A stretch of 64,000 nucleotides of DNA from Rubrobacter marinus (GTDB lineage Bacteria; Actinomycetota; Rubrobacteria; Rubrobacterales; Rubrobacteraceae): NCBI RefSeq assembly GCF_011492965.1, contig NZ_CP045121.1:2418001-2482000 (forward strand), written 5' to 3'. A model generated the notes under the pieces. It was not told the origin of the DNA, ran no database searches, and saw only the letters and a list, made by a program, of their open reading frames with translations. The position numbers and the translations under genes were made by a program. Positions 15,601 to 24,179 of this stretch are shown here, in pieces; position 1 is the stretch's first letter; every line of letters begins with the position of its first letter.

Positions 15601-17883
15601 CTAGTAGGAGGAGACCGGTGGGTAGACGGCGGGATCTGCGGGCGGCGTGTAGACCGGCTCCGAGTATACCGGCGGGGCGTAGCCCGGGGTCGGCGCGGCG
15701 ATCGCGTTGGGGCCGCCGACGCTGGAGGTCGGGGCCACCGACTCCGCGAGGCCCGGGCCCGAGGGCGAGGCGTCGACGCTCGCCTCCGAGTCGGGGCGCC
15801 CCTCGGGGGCGGGCCCGGAGGCCGTCCGGTACGGGTCCTCCGATGCCTGCTCGACGTCGTAGTACGCCTCTATAACGTGGCGCGCGGCCGGGGCCGAGGT
15901 GACCTCGCTGCCCTGCTCGAAGGCGCCGCCGCCCTCGATCATCGTGACGACGACGAGGGGGCGCTCCTGGTTCTCGGCCCAGCCGGCGAACCAGTTCACG
16001 AACTTGCCGCCCGTCATCTCGCCGGTGCCCGTCTTGCCGACGATCGGCAGGCGCGAGCCCTTGAAGGAGTTCTCCGCGGTCCCCTTCTCGGCGGTGACCT
16101 TCCTCATGCCCTCGATGGTGTTCTCGAGGAACGCCGGATCGACGCCCTCGAGCTTGCCCGCGGGCTCGGGCGAGATCTCCTGCACGACCTCGCCGTTCTG
16201 GTCGCGGACCTCGCGCCCTATGTGCGGGGTGACGAGGGTGCCGCCGTTGTGGATCGCGGCGTAGCCGCGGATAAGCTGCGCCGGGGTGACGAGGAGGTCG
16301 CCCTGGCCTATGGAGAGGTTCACCCACCGGCCGACGGTCCACAGCTTGTCGTCCGGGGTGCCTCCGGCCTCCTCCTGCCACTGACGGGTGGGGACGCGCC
16401 CCGAGGCCTCGCCGGGGAGATCCGTGCCGGTCGGGGAGCCGAAGCCAAACCGCTCGTAGAACTTCGGCAGCCAGTTCTCGTCGTCGGTGGCGTTCCAGAT
16501 CCAGTCGGCGACCTGGTAGAAGAACTTGTTGTTCGAGTCGCCGAGGGCCTCGGCGTAGTTCTGGGTGCCGTGGGGGCCGAGCACGTCGTACTTGGGGCTG
16601 TTCTCGCGCCAGCTCTGCCAGCAGCCGCCGACCGAGCCCCGCGGGCGCCAGCACTCGCCCGTGTCGGTGACCGTCGTGGTCGCGTCGATTATGCCGTAGA
16701 CGAGGCCAGCCATGCCGGTGAAGACCTTGAAGGTGGAGGCGGCGGGGTACGCCCCCGCGATGGCGCGGTTGGCGAACGGGGCGTTGGCGTACTCGGAGTT
16801 CAGGTAATCGAACTGCTCGACCTCCTCGGCGCCCGTGATGCCGCCGACGAAGAGCTGCGGGTCGAACGTGGGACGGCTCACCATCGCGAGGATCTCGCCG
16901 TTCTCCGGGTTCATGGCGACGATCGCGCCGCCCGAGCCCTCGTAGCCGTTCTCCTGCGCGCGGGCGATGGCGGCGTCGAGCTCGTCCTCGGCGGTCTGCT
17001 GCAGCTCCGCGTCGATGGTGAGCGCGAGGTCCTTGCCGGGGACGGGGTCGGTGATGCGGGCGGGCTCCCCGCGCTCGGGGATCTCCTCCTCGCGCCCGTC
17101 GAAGCGGCTGCCGTCGGCCCTGCGGACCTCGACCTCGCGGCCGAGGGCGTCGACGTTGTACTCCTTCCTGCCGGGGGTGCCGCGCAGGATCTCCTCGTAG
17201 GCGAGCTCCGCCCCGCCCTTGCCGACGACGGCGTCCTGCTCCAGCCCGTCGTAGAGGCCGCCCGCCGCGAGCTCCTCCGGCGTGACGGCGCCGGTGTAGC
17301 CTAAGACGTGCGAGGCGAGCGAGTTCTCCGGGTAGTTGCGGACGTAGTCGTCGTTCACGACGAGGCCCTTGAACTCCTCGGTCCTCTCGCTGACGTACAT
17401 GACGTCCTCGCGGCTCGCGTTCTCCTTGACGAGCATCGGGCTGTACTGGTTGCCGGACTCCAGCGCCGCGTCGTACTGGGCGAGGACGGCCTCCGTGTCC
17501 GACTCCAGGATGCCGGCGAGCTCCTCGACCTTCTCGCGCGGGATGGCGTTGGGGACGATGGTGACGTTCAGGCCGGGGACGTTGTTCGCCAAGACCTTGC
17601 CATCGCGGTCGTAGATCACGCCGCGCTGCGCCGGGATCTTGACCTCGCGCGTGTGGGTGTTCTGGGCGTAGCTCGTGTGCTCCTGGCCGGTGATGACCTG
17701 GAGGTACCAGAGCCTGAAACCCAGGGTCAGGAAGACGGCCGCGACCGCCATCGCGAGCGCGACGACGCGGACCTGCATCTTGGCTTTGGTGATGGACGGC
17801 TCGGGCTCCTTCTTTCTCGAAGGCCCCTTCTTGCCCGGGCGCTTTACGCGCCCTACGTCGACCGGCGGTCTCGTCCGCAGCAC
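15601..17883 (-). CDS. mrdA: penicillin-binding protein 2-type transpeptidase
   Basis: Class B PBP for peptidoglycan cross-linking, 760 residues. A basic cytoplasmic N terminus precedes one TM helix (about 36-55) and then the PBP dimerisation domain with RGVIYDRDGKVLANN. The transpeptidase domain has the nucleophile Ser in AASTFK (about 382), the SxN motif in DSNNKFF (about 451) and KTGTGEM (about 616). The C-terminal 90 residues form a Pro/Ser-rich tail ending in Tyr/Pro repeats, probably disordered and outside. GTG 17883. Lies between a sortase gene (upstream, 76 nt) and lgt. Elongation-specific role (PBP2 rather than PBP3) is inferred from size and motif spacing. Confidence 0.9.
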   Translation of the reverse strand: MLRTRPPVDVGRVKRPGKKGPSRKKEPEPSITKAKMQVRVVALAMAVAAVFLTLGFRLWYLQVITGQEHTSYAQNTHTREVKIPAQRGVIYDRDGKVLANNVPGLNVTIVPNAIPREKVEELAGILESDTEAVLAQYDAALESGNQYSPMLVKENASREDVMYVSERTEEFKGLVVNDDYVRNYPENSLASHVLGYTGAVTPEELAAGGLYDGLEQDAVVGKGGAELAYEEILRGTPGRKEYNVDALGREVEVRRADGSRFDGREEEIPERGEPARITDPVPGKDLALTIDAELQQTAEDELDAAIARAQENGYEGSGGAIVAMNPENGEILAMVSRPTFDPQLFVGGITGAEEVEQFDYLNSEYANAPFANRAIAGAYPAASTFKVFTGMAGLVYGIIDATTTVTDTGECWRPRGSVGGCWQSWRENSPKYDVLGPHGTQNYAEALGDSNNKFFYQVADWIWNATDDENWLPKFYERFGFGSPTGTDLPGEASGRVPTRQWQEEAGGTPDDKLWTVGRWVNLSIGQGDLLVTPAQLIRGYAAIHNGGTLVTPHIGREVRDQNGEVVQEISPEPAGKLEGVDPAFLENTIEGMRKVTAEKGTAENSFKGSRLPIVGKTGTGEMTGGKFVNWFAGWAENQERPLVVVTMIEGGGAFEQGSEVTSAPAARHVIEAYYDVEQASEDPYRTASGPAPEGRPDSEASVDASPSGPGLAESVAPTSSVGGPNAIAAPTPGYAPPVYSEPVYTPPADPAVYPPVSSY

Positions 17884-17959
17884 TCTCTAGGTTCCCCCCC
17901 TACGGTGTTCTCTTCTCAACTCTTCGCGTCCAGCCACCCCGGCTACCAAGGCGCTACCC

Positions 17960-18598
17960 CTAGGCGACCTTCTCCGCCTGCACTATGAGGCGTCGGGAGT
18001 AGTCCGGCAGCGTGCACGTCTGCAGCGTGAGCACGTCCTTGCCCGGCACCGGCCGGGTGACCTCCAGGTTGGTCGGCTCCACGACGACCTCCTTGAAGAC
18101 CCTGTACGTGTACTCCCTGCCGTCGGCGTCCCTGACCGAGATCTCGTCGCCGTTCTCCAGGACGTCGAGGTCCCAGAAGGCGAGAAACGAGTCGGTGTTG
18201 GGGTAGCCCAGGCGGTGGCCGGCGATGTACACGTTGGCCCCGTCCTCCCACGGAAAGCCCGTCCCCTGGAGGTGGATGCCGAGGTAGTCCTTGAGCTTGG
18301 CCTCGTCGTCCCCGCGCGCGTCCGGCACGGCGGCCTCGAAGACCTCCATATCGGGGATGCTGACCGTGAGGGTCTTGTCCTCCGGGGCCTCCTCGGAACC
18401 CTCGGGCTCCGGGCGGGCCGCGCCGGTCGACTCCTCGAGGACGGGCACGTTGAAGTCCGAGGGATCGCCGGCCTCCCCCTCGTCCCCGCCCGCGTTGCCC
18501 AGAAGGTCGGCGCCGAGAAAGAAGCTCGCGATCAGGGCGACGCCCGCCCCTATGAGGGCAAGGCTCAACAAGCTCAAGATCGTGCTCTTGATACGCAT
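17960..18598 (-). CDS. class E-like sortase
   Basis: Cysteine transpeptidase acting outside the membrane, about 212 residues from ATG 18598 (an upstream GTG at 18664 would add 22). One N-terminal TM helix (LLSLALIGAGVALIASFFLG), an acidic linker, then the sortase barrel. Catalytic residues: His in VYIAGHRLGYP, Cys in LTLQTCTLPD and Arg in YSRRLIVQAE. The start ATG directly abuts GAGGGAGG, which is too close for a normal ribosome-binding site, so the upstream start may be used. Upstream of PBP2 in the same direction, which suggests wall-linked function. No LPxTG-type substrate gene is seen nearby. Confidence 0.85.
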   Translation of the reverse strand: MRIKSTILSLLSLALIGAGVALIASFFLGADLLGNAGGDEGEAGDPSDFNVPVLEESTGAARPEPEGSEEAPEDKTLTVSIPDMEVFEAAVPDARGDDEAKLKDYLGIHLQGTGFPWEDGANVYIAGHRLGYPNTDSFLAFWDLDVLENGDEISVRDADGREYTYRVFKEVVVEPTNLEVTRPVPGKDVLTLQTCTLPDYSRRLIVQAEKVA

Positions 18599-18689
18599 CC
18601 TCCCTCTGGGTACGTCCAAACCCGCCACCTCAAGAACGCAACCCATTGTATCCGAAAAAAACACACCTACTAGGCCCGGCGCCGGAGGG

Positions 18690-19232
18690 CTAGCGCTCGA
18701 CGACGAACGACTTGCGCACGGCGGGCGCCCGGCCTCGCCGCCGGGGAGCCCGAGATCTCCACGGTGTAGTTGCCGGGGGGACGGGATCCCCGGACTCCGT
18801 CTGCAGGGCGAACTTCACGACCCCCGAGGCCCCGCCCTCGCCGGAGCTCAACTGGTCCTCCTGCTCGTCGACGGCCCGGATCCCGCCGTCCTCCCCGAAG
18901 AAGAGCGAGAGGGCCGAGCCGCTCCCCGATCTTCGCACCTCGGCCCGCATGTCCTCCCCGGTCGGCAGGTCCTCGACGCTCAGGTAGACGTAGACCGTCT
19001 CGGGCCGCTCCCCGAAGTAGTTGACGTCCGGCGGCGGGTAGAGCCTGTTCTCGGCGCTCACCGCGACGTCGCGGACGCTGGGCGAGACGATCTCCTCCCC
19101 GGGCGTGAAGTTCTCCGCCCTGAGAAACGCCTCCACGACGAGCCACAGCGCCACGAGCGCGACCGCGACGAGCACGAAGAGCGGCCACCGGCGCCCCGCC
19201 CCCCTGGTCTTGGTGTTCGGGAGCGCGGTCAC
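18690..19232 (-). CDS. membrane-anchored hypothetical protein (local double frameshift)
   Basis: About 180 residues from GTG 19232, which overlaps the stop of the upstream CPBP gene (GTGA). Basic N terminus, one TM helix (PLFVLVAVALVALWLVVEAF), then an extracytoplasmic beta-rich domain with VYVYLSVEDLPTGEDMRAEV and ALSLFFGEDGGI. Around 18710-18785 the reading briefly moves to another frame (GNYTVEISGSPAARPGAR) and back to RKSFVVER, implying two compensating single-base errors. The domain looks like an immunoglobulin-type fold but no family is recognised. Its coupling to a CPBP protease suggests the two act together. Confidence 0.6.
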   Translation of the reverse strand: MTALPNTKTRGAGRRWPLFVLVAVALVALWLVVEAFLRAENFTPGEEIVSPSVRDVAVSAENRLYPPPDVNYFGERPETVYVYLSVEDLPTGEDMRAEVRRSGSGSALSLFFGEDGGIRAVDEQEDQLSSGEGGASGVVKFALQTESGDPVPPATTPWRSRAPRRRGRAPAVRKSFVVER

Positions 19233-19788
19233 GCGGCCTCCCCGATCGCGCCGCGGCCCGCGGCCCGGGAACGCCTCCACAACAGGAGCGTTGCGGCGTT
19301 GTGCAGGGCGTGGGCGACCACAGGGGCGAGGAGACCCCGGTCCACGCGTAGAGCGCGCCGAAGAGGAAGCCCGCCCCCACGGCCCAGAGCGTCCACAGGA
19401 GGTAGCGTCTGTCCGGGCCGACGTGGAGGGCGCCGAACAGGAGCGAGGAGGCCACGATCCCGATCTCCGGTTGCAGCGCCCCCCTGAAGAGGGCCTCCTC
19501 CCCCACGCCGGAGAGGACGGCGAGCCCGACGAGGTCGCGCCCGCGCGCGCCGTCGACCAGGAGCGGCGCTACCTTCTCGGCGAGCTTGCGGTAGAAGGGG
19601 AGGAGCCCGTAGGCGAGCAGGCCGAGGGCGACGGTCCCGAAGGCGGTCGCGACGCCTAGGGCGAGGCCGGAGGCGGGCGAGGCGCCGGGGTCGAAGACGT
19701 TGCGGCCGGAGAGCGCGCCGATGCCGGCGGCCAGGAGGATCAGGATGCCGTAGAAGAGGGCGGCCGTCCGTAGCAGGCGGGGGCCCAT
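19229..19788 (-). CDS. CPBP family intramembrane metalloprotease (one frameshift)
   Basis: About 185 residues. TM helices include LLRTAALFYGILILLAAGIGA and a second near FGTVALGLLAYGLLPF. Family motifs: GVGEEALFRGALQPEIG (EExxxR), ASSLLFGALHVG, and, after a shift near 19340, APVVAHALHNAATLLLWR. Start is ATG 19788. The frameshift falls at a GGGG run, so the gene is probably intact. Stop overlaps the GTG start of the next membrane protein. Second of three CPBP genes in the window. Confidence 0.8.
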
Positions 19789-19906
19789 CAAGGGGCCTTC
19801 GGGCGGTCTGCACAGGCCATCATAGTCCGCTATTGTACCGAAGGCGCGGGGCGATCAAGCCCCAAGAAGCGGGACCGTACCACCCGGCAGGTAGAAGGGG
19901 AGCGTA

Positions 19907-21262
19907 GTGATCGACGAGTCAATCTTCAAGGCCTACGACATCCGGGGGCTCTACCCCGACGCCCTGAACGAAGACGTGGCGCGGGACATCGGACGGGCCT
20001 ACGTCTACCACCTCGGGCTCGGCGGCTCGCGCGTCGTGGTGGGCCGCGACATGCGCCTCTCCGGCGACGCCCTGAAGGAGGCCTTCGTCCGGGGCGTCAC
20101 CGAGGCCGGGGCGGACGTCCTCGACCTCGGGCTCGTCTCGACGGACGCCCTATACTTCGCCGTCGGACACCTCGAGGAGCACGGGGGCGCCATGATCACG
20201 GCGTCGCACAACCCTAAGGACTACAACGGCCTCAAGCTCTGCCGCGAGCAGGCGATCGCCCTCTCCGGCGAGGAGGGCATAAACCAGATCCGGGACCTCA
20301 TCGTCGAGGACAGGCTGCCGGGCCCGGCCGAGTACGCGGGCTCCGTCGAGGAGGGCGACGTCGCCAAGGAGTACGCCGAGCACTGCCGCGGCTTCATAAG
20401 CACGGACGGCCTGCGACCGTTGAAGATCGTGGTCGACGCCGGCAACGGGATGGCGGGGAAGATGCTCCCGCCGATCTTCGAGGGCCTCCCGTTCGAGTAC
20501 GTGCCGATGTACTTCGAGCTCGACGGCTCCTTCCCGAACCACCCGCCGAACCCCATAGAGCCCGAGAACATGGAGGAGCTCCAGCGACGCGTCGTCGAGG
20601 AGGGCGCGGACTTCGGGGCCGCCTTCGACGGCGACGCCGACCGGTGCTTTATCGTGGACGAGGGGGGGAACACGATCGGGGGCGACATCCTCGCCACCCT
20701 CGTCGCCAAGAGCGTCCTGGAGAAGGAGCCGGGGGCGGCGATCGTCTACAGCGCCGTCTGCTCGAAGGCCCTCCCCGAGCTCGTGCGCCGCGAGGGCGGC
20801 CGTCCCATCCGCACCAAGGCCGGCCACTCCATCATCAAGCCGCAGATGCGCTCCAACGACGCGGCGTTCGGCGGCGAGCACTCCGGGCACTTCTACTTCA
20901 GGGACAACTACTTCGCCGACTCGGGCATCATCGCCATGCTCACCGCCGCCGAGCTCGTCGCCCGCCAGGACGGCCCCCTCTCCAAGCTCATCTCCCCCAT
21001 CGACACCTACGTCCGCTCCGGGGAGATCAACTCGGAGGTCGAGGACCAGGAGGCGACCCTGCGAGCGGTCGAAGAGAGCTACGGGGAGCGCGAGGGCGCC
21101 GAGGTGGACCACCTCGACGGCCTGACCGTGGACCTCGGCGCCTGGTGGTTCAACCTGAGGCCCTCGAACACCGAGCCCCTCCTCCGCCTGAACGTCGAGG
21201 CGAAGGACGCCGAGACGCTGGAGCGCGAGCGCGACGCGCTGCTGGAGATGATCAGGGGCTAG
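19907..21262 (+). CDS. manB: phosphomannomutase/phosphoglucomutase
   Basis: Interconverts hexose 1- and 6-phosphates in the cytoplasm, feeding nucleotide-sugar and envelope polysaccharide synthesis. 451 residues, the usual length of the AlgC/ManB group. Domain 1 has FKAYDIRGLYP and the phosphoserine loop ITASHNPKDYNG (about residue 100). Domain 2 has the magnesium loop AFDGDADRCF (about 240). Domain 3 has the sugar-binding GGEHSGHFYF. Domain 4 has RPSNTEPLLRL. All four loops are intact. GTG 19907 has an AGGGGAG seven nt upstream. Ends at a strong palindromic terminator. Confidence 0.93.
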   Translation: MIDESIFKAYDIRGLYPDALNEDVARDIGRAYVYHLGLGGSRVVVGRDMRLSGDALKEAFVRGVTEAGADVLDLGLVSTDALYFAVGHLEEHGGAMITASHNPKDYNGLKLCREQAIALSGEEGINQIRDLIVEDRLPGPAEYAGSVEEGDVAKEYAEHCRGFISTDGLRPLKIVVDAGNGMAGKMLPPIFEGLPFEYVPMYFELDGSFPNHPPNPIEPENMEELQRRVVEEGADFGAAFDGDADRCFIVDEGGNTIGGDILATLVAKSVLEKEPGAAIVYSAVCSKALPELVRREGGRPIRTKAGHSIIKPQMRSNDAAFGGEHSGHFYFRDNYFADSGIIAMLTAAELVARQDGPLSKLISPIDTYVRSGEINSEVEDQEATLRAVEESYGEREGAEVDHLDGLTVDLGAWWFNLRPSNTEPLLRLNVEAKDAETLERERDALLEMIRG

Positions 21263-21294
21263 AGCCCAAAGCTCCGGTTCCACGACCGATCAAA

Positions 21295-21336
21295 GAGGAG
21301 GGGGGTCCCCGCCGATCGGCGGGGACCCCCCTCCTC
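21295..21336. terminator. 42-nt perfect palindrome, bidirectional terminator
   Basis: Two 21-nt arms starting GAGGAGGGGGG and meeting at GCCGATCGGC. It sits between the converging manB and BON-protein genes and so can end both transcripts. There is no U-run after it on the plus strand. Confidence 0.75.
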
Positions 21337-21367
21337 GCCCCGTACGGGGCTTTCTCCCTGGCTAACG

Positions 21368-22096
21368 CTACGCCTGGAGGGTCATGAGGTTTCGGACCTC
21401 GCGGACGCCGGGGGTGTCGGCGGCGATCTCGCTGACCGCGTCCTTGGCTTCCTGGGAGGGGGCGACGCCGCGGATGTCCGCCACGTCGTCGTTCACCTCG
21501 ACGTTGAGGTGCTGCAGGCCGAGGGTGCGCGGATCCTCGCCGATCCTGGTCCGGATGCGGTTCTCGAGCTCCTCGTACTGCACCGGTACGTCGCCCCGCT
21601 CGGGGTCGTGGCTGCGCCCGATGAGCGGCCCGCTCGACGGGTCGGAGTACTCGCGCTCGGCCCCGGTCCGGTTGGGGTCCTCGGGCTTCTGGAGCGGCGG
21701 CTCGGCCACCCCGCTCTCGGGCCCGGCGCTCCCCTGCGCGCCGCCCGGCGTCGAGCCGGTCGGGGTGCCGGAGCCCCAGGTCTCGCCGCGCCGTCCGGCG
21801 GGGCTGTCGGCGTCGGGGGTGTGATGTCCGGTACCGTCGGTGAACGAGGCGTCCTGGTTTCCGCCGGCGCGCGCGAGAAGGGCGCCGATCGCGAAGCCGC
21901 CGAGGGCGAAGAGCCCGTACTTGAGGAGGCGGGAGCCCCGGGGCTCGGAGGTGCTCAGGGCCCGCTTCGCGAGCTTGGCCTGCGCCTTCGCGGATTTCGC
22001 GGCGGCCTTGCTCGCCGCCTTGCCGGCCTTCGCGGTCGCTTTCCGGCCGGTCCTCGTTCCGAGCAACGTCCCGGCCGCTTTCGTCGTCTTCGCCAA
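21368..22096 (-). CDS. BON-domain protein with basic N terminus and TM helix
   Basis: A protein of 242 residues from TTG 22096 (GGAGG seven nt upstream). Residues 1-50 are Lys/Ala-rich repeats (KAGKAASKAAAKSAKAQAK), followed by a short hydrophobic segment (LLKYGLFALGGFAIGALLA, about 58-76). A long Gly/Pro/Ser linker precedes a C-terminal BON domain (about 175-242) with QHLNVEVNDDVADIRGVAP and GVREVRNLMTL. BON domains bind phospholipid or other envelope surfaces. The polybasic tail resembles histone-like or nucleoid-binding tails, so a link between DNA or RNA and membrane is possible but not shown. Confidence 0.75.
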   Translation of the reverse strand: MAKTTKAAGTLLGTRTGRKATAKAGKAASKAAAKSAKAQAKLAKRALSTSEPRGSRLLKYGLFALGGFAIGALLARAGGNQDASFTDGTGHHTPDADSPAGRRGETWGSGTPTGSTPGGAQGSAGPESGVAEPPLQKPEDPNRTGAEREYSDPSSGPLIGRSHDPERGDVPVQYEELENRIRTRIGEDPRTLGLQHLNVEVNDDVADIRGVAPSQEAKDAVSEIAADTPGVREVRNLMTLQA

Positions 22097-22178
22097 TGTT
22101 GGTGCCTCCAGATCTCTACTGCGGATAATGCCTCCGTGGTACCCGCAACACCGGCCCCGAAAACAGACGCCGCCGCGT

Positions 22179-22415
22179 CTAGGCCGTGCCGGGAGCCCCG
22201 CAGACGAGCTTGTTCTCCACGCCCTCCACCCCCGGCACCCTCCGCACGGCCTCTTCGACGAGCCGGCGCGCCTCGGCGTCCGGCACGCTCCCGTGCACGG
22301 TGACGACGAGGCCGCACGAGCTCACGTTGAGCCGGGGCAGCCCGCGTATGCCGGGGTCGCGACCCAGGGCGCCGCGCATGAGGTGGGCGTCGTTGGCGAC
22401 GGCGAGGCGGGGCAC
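22179..22415 (-). CDS. small BON-domain protein
   Basis: A protein of 78 residues consisting of a single BON domain without signal or TM segment: RDPGIRGLPRLNVSSCGLVV, then VHGSVPDAEARRLVEEAV and VPGVEGVENKLV. GTG 22415 is one base after the stop of the upstream DR2241-like gene, so it is in the same operon. Probably cytoplasmic; the partner is unknown. It follows the cbiX and DR2241-like genes, an unusual setting for a BON protein. Confidence 0.72.
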   Translation of the reverse strand: MPRLAVANDAHLMRGALGRDPGIRGLPRLNVSSCGLVVTVHGSVPDAEARRLVEEAVRRVPGVEGVENKLVCGAPGTA

Positions 22416-22416
22416 C

Positions 22417-23286
22417 CTAGCCCTCCTCCGGGGTGGCGGCGTCCCCGTCGGGACGCAGCTTCGGGACGAGGGTGAGCCTGCGGTAACGCATCCGGCGCTC
22501 GTTCAGCGGCTCCTCGAACTCGGCCTCGCGGGCAAGAGGCACGCTCCCGGTCGCAGCCGCCTCGACGAGGGCGGAGAGGTCCTCCTTCTCGCTCGGGGAG
22601 AGGCCGATGGCGTCGAGGTCGCGCTTGTTCTCGCGCTCGAAGAGCCTGACGCGCCGGGCGAAGGAGACGAAGATGCTGCACGGCTCGGGACAGGGGATCT
22701 CCCCCTCCCCCCGCTCAGACTCCAGCGGCGTGTTCTCGTCGACGTCCCAGAGGGTCTTTTTGAGACAGACCGCGTCCTCGCAGCAGGCCCGCGCCGCGTT
22801 CTGCACCCCCTCGTCCGAGAGGCGCTGGACGCGCTTGTAGATGCCCGACTGGCGGGCGGCGTTCTCGCGGTAGGTCGTGATCTCGAGCTCGCCGCTCCGG
22901 TGCAGGTGCCAGTGGACGACCGCCGAGGGATACAGGTAGTTCATCGCGACGTAGAGGCCACGCTCGCCCTCCACCCTCAGCAGCCAGCCTCGCCTCAGGT
23001 TCGGAGAGCTTTTGAGGGGACGGTACTCTCCCCCCTCGGTGAGCTTGGCGATCTCGCGGGCCTCGCGCGGGTCGACGTGTACGTCGAGGTCACCATCCGG
23101 GAGCCCGGCGTCCGCGGCGTGGCGCAGCTCGTAGCCTCCCTCCGGGAGCGGGCGGACGACGATCTGGCCGAAGGAGCGCCCCCCGGGGGCCTCCTCCACC
23201 CAGGCGGCGAAGGCCGTGCGGGCCTCGGCCGCGGTGTTCCTCCGGGGCGCCTCCCCGCCGGAGCGCTCAGGAGACGTCGCGCGCAA
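22417..23286 (-). CDS. DR2241-like protein with 4Fe-4S-type cysteine cluster
   Basis: A protein of 289 residues. The N-terminal half resembles the DR2241 stabilising domain (AAWVEEAPGGRSFGQIVVRP, ELRHAADAGLPDGDL). The middle has GRLDV-like DPREAREIAKL and GWLLRVEGERGLYVA. The C-terminal half has cysteines spaced as ACCEDAVC and, about 30 residues on, IPCPEPCSIFV, consistent with a [4Fe-4S] site. In Deinococcus DR_2241 these parts are fused to a CbiX chelatase domain (from memory). Here the chelatase is the separate upstream gene, overlapping by 20 nt. This split arrangement supports a shared role in metal insertion or tetrapyrrole chemistry. Confidence 0.7.
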   Translation of the reverse strand: MRATSPERSGGEAPRRNTAAEARTAFAAWVEEAPGGRSFGQIVVRPLPEGGYELRHAADAGLPDGDLDVHVDPREAREIAKLTEGGEYRPLKSSPNLRRGWLLRVEGERGLYVAMNYLYPSAVVHWHLHRSGELEITTYRENAARQSGIYKRVQRLSDEGVQNAARACCEDAVCLKKTLWDVDENTPLESERGEGEIPCPEPCSIFVSFARRVRLFERENKRDLDAIGLSPSEKEDLSALVEAAATGSVPLAREAEFEEPLNERRMRYRRLTLVPKLRPDGDAATPEEG

Positions 23287-24046
23287 GCTCGGCCTCCCGC
23301 TCGTCCGTCTCCCTGGCGCGGGAGACGATCAGGTCCGCCACCGACGGGTGCGTGCCGACCGGCGCGCCGTAGAAGACCGTCCTGTCGGCCATCTCGGTCA
23401 CCTCGCCGGTGAGGCCGAGGTCCTCGGGGATGGTCTCCCTCGTGTGCCAGCCCTCGGCGATAAACACCGGGATCAGGACGACGTTCTCGGCCTCCACGCC
23501 CCCGACCACCTCCGCGATGGGCGGGTCCTGGTCCAGAAACCCGACCTCCACGAGGTCGTAGACGCCGCGCTCCCTAATCCTCTCGGCGTTGAGGTAGATG
23601 ACCCCGCTGGAGTTCTTGTTCAGGTCGGTGCCGTGCCCGAGCAGGACGAGCGCCGTGCGGCCGGGCCGCGTCTCCTTGCCCTCCAAGAGGTCGTCGACCC
23701 GCTCAAGGATCACGTCCGGCATCCCCTCGTACGTTCCCAGAGGCCCAGCGTAACGGATGGTGCGGCCGTCACGGCGCGTCACGGGGCCACTCAGGCCGAG
23801 CTCGCGCGGGATCACCTGCTGCGTGAAGTACCCCTCGGAGATGAACGCGGGCACCACGTAGATGTCTTCCGACTCGACGAGGTCGAGGACGTGGCGCATG
23901 GAGGGCTCCTCTTTCCAGAAGCACTCCACCACCTCGTCGAACTCCCCGGCGTAGCGGTCGCGGACGAGCGCGGCGTGCTCGTAGACCGGCAGGCTGGAAT
24001 CCTCGTTCAGGTGCGAACCGTGTCCGACGATTACAAGGGCCTTCAT
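23267..24046 (-). CDS. CbiX/SirB-type chelatase, tandem domains
   Basis: About 259 residues, two CbiX-like halves. Half one starts ALVIVGHGSHLNEDSS and includes VVECFWKEEPS and VVPAFISEGYF. Half two starts ALVLLGHGTDLNKNS and includes EVGFLDQDPPI and LIPVFIAEGWH. The two His of GHG/EGxH motifs would hold the metal. It could insert iron or cobalt into sirohydrochlorin; NirB, 8 kb away, needs siroheme, so a SirB role is attractive but inferred. ATG 24046 is chosen over ATG 24064 because a GGAGG lies 11 nt upstream of it. Overlaps the DR2241-like gene. Confidence 0.82.
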   Translation of the reverse strand: MKALVIVGHGSHLNEDSSLPVYEHAALVRDRYAGEFDEVVECFWKEEPSMRHVLDLVESEDIYVVPAFISEGYFTQQVIPRELGLSGPVTRRDGRTIRYAGPLGTYEGMPDVILERVDDLLEGKETRPGRTALVLLGHGTDLNKNSSGVIYLNAERIRERGVYDLVEVGFLDQDPPIAEVVGGVEAENVVLIPVFIAEGWHTRETIPEDLGLTGEVTEMADRTVFYGAPVGTHPSVADLIVSRARETDEREAELARDVS

Positions 24047-24179
24047 GTACTCTCGCGCCTCCACATCTCGCGTAACGAACTGCGCGCAGATTCTACCCGC
24101 AAAGCCCCCGGGCGAGCGCGAAAGGCCTCACGCGTTACCCCCGCCGTCCCCGCGGGGTCGCGCACCGTCTATATACGGG

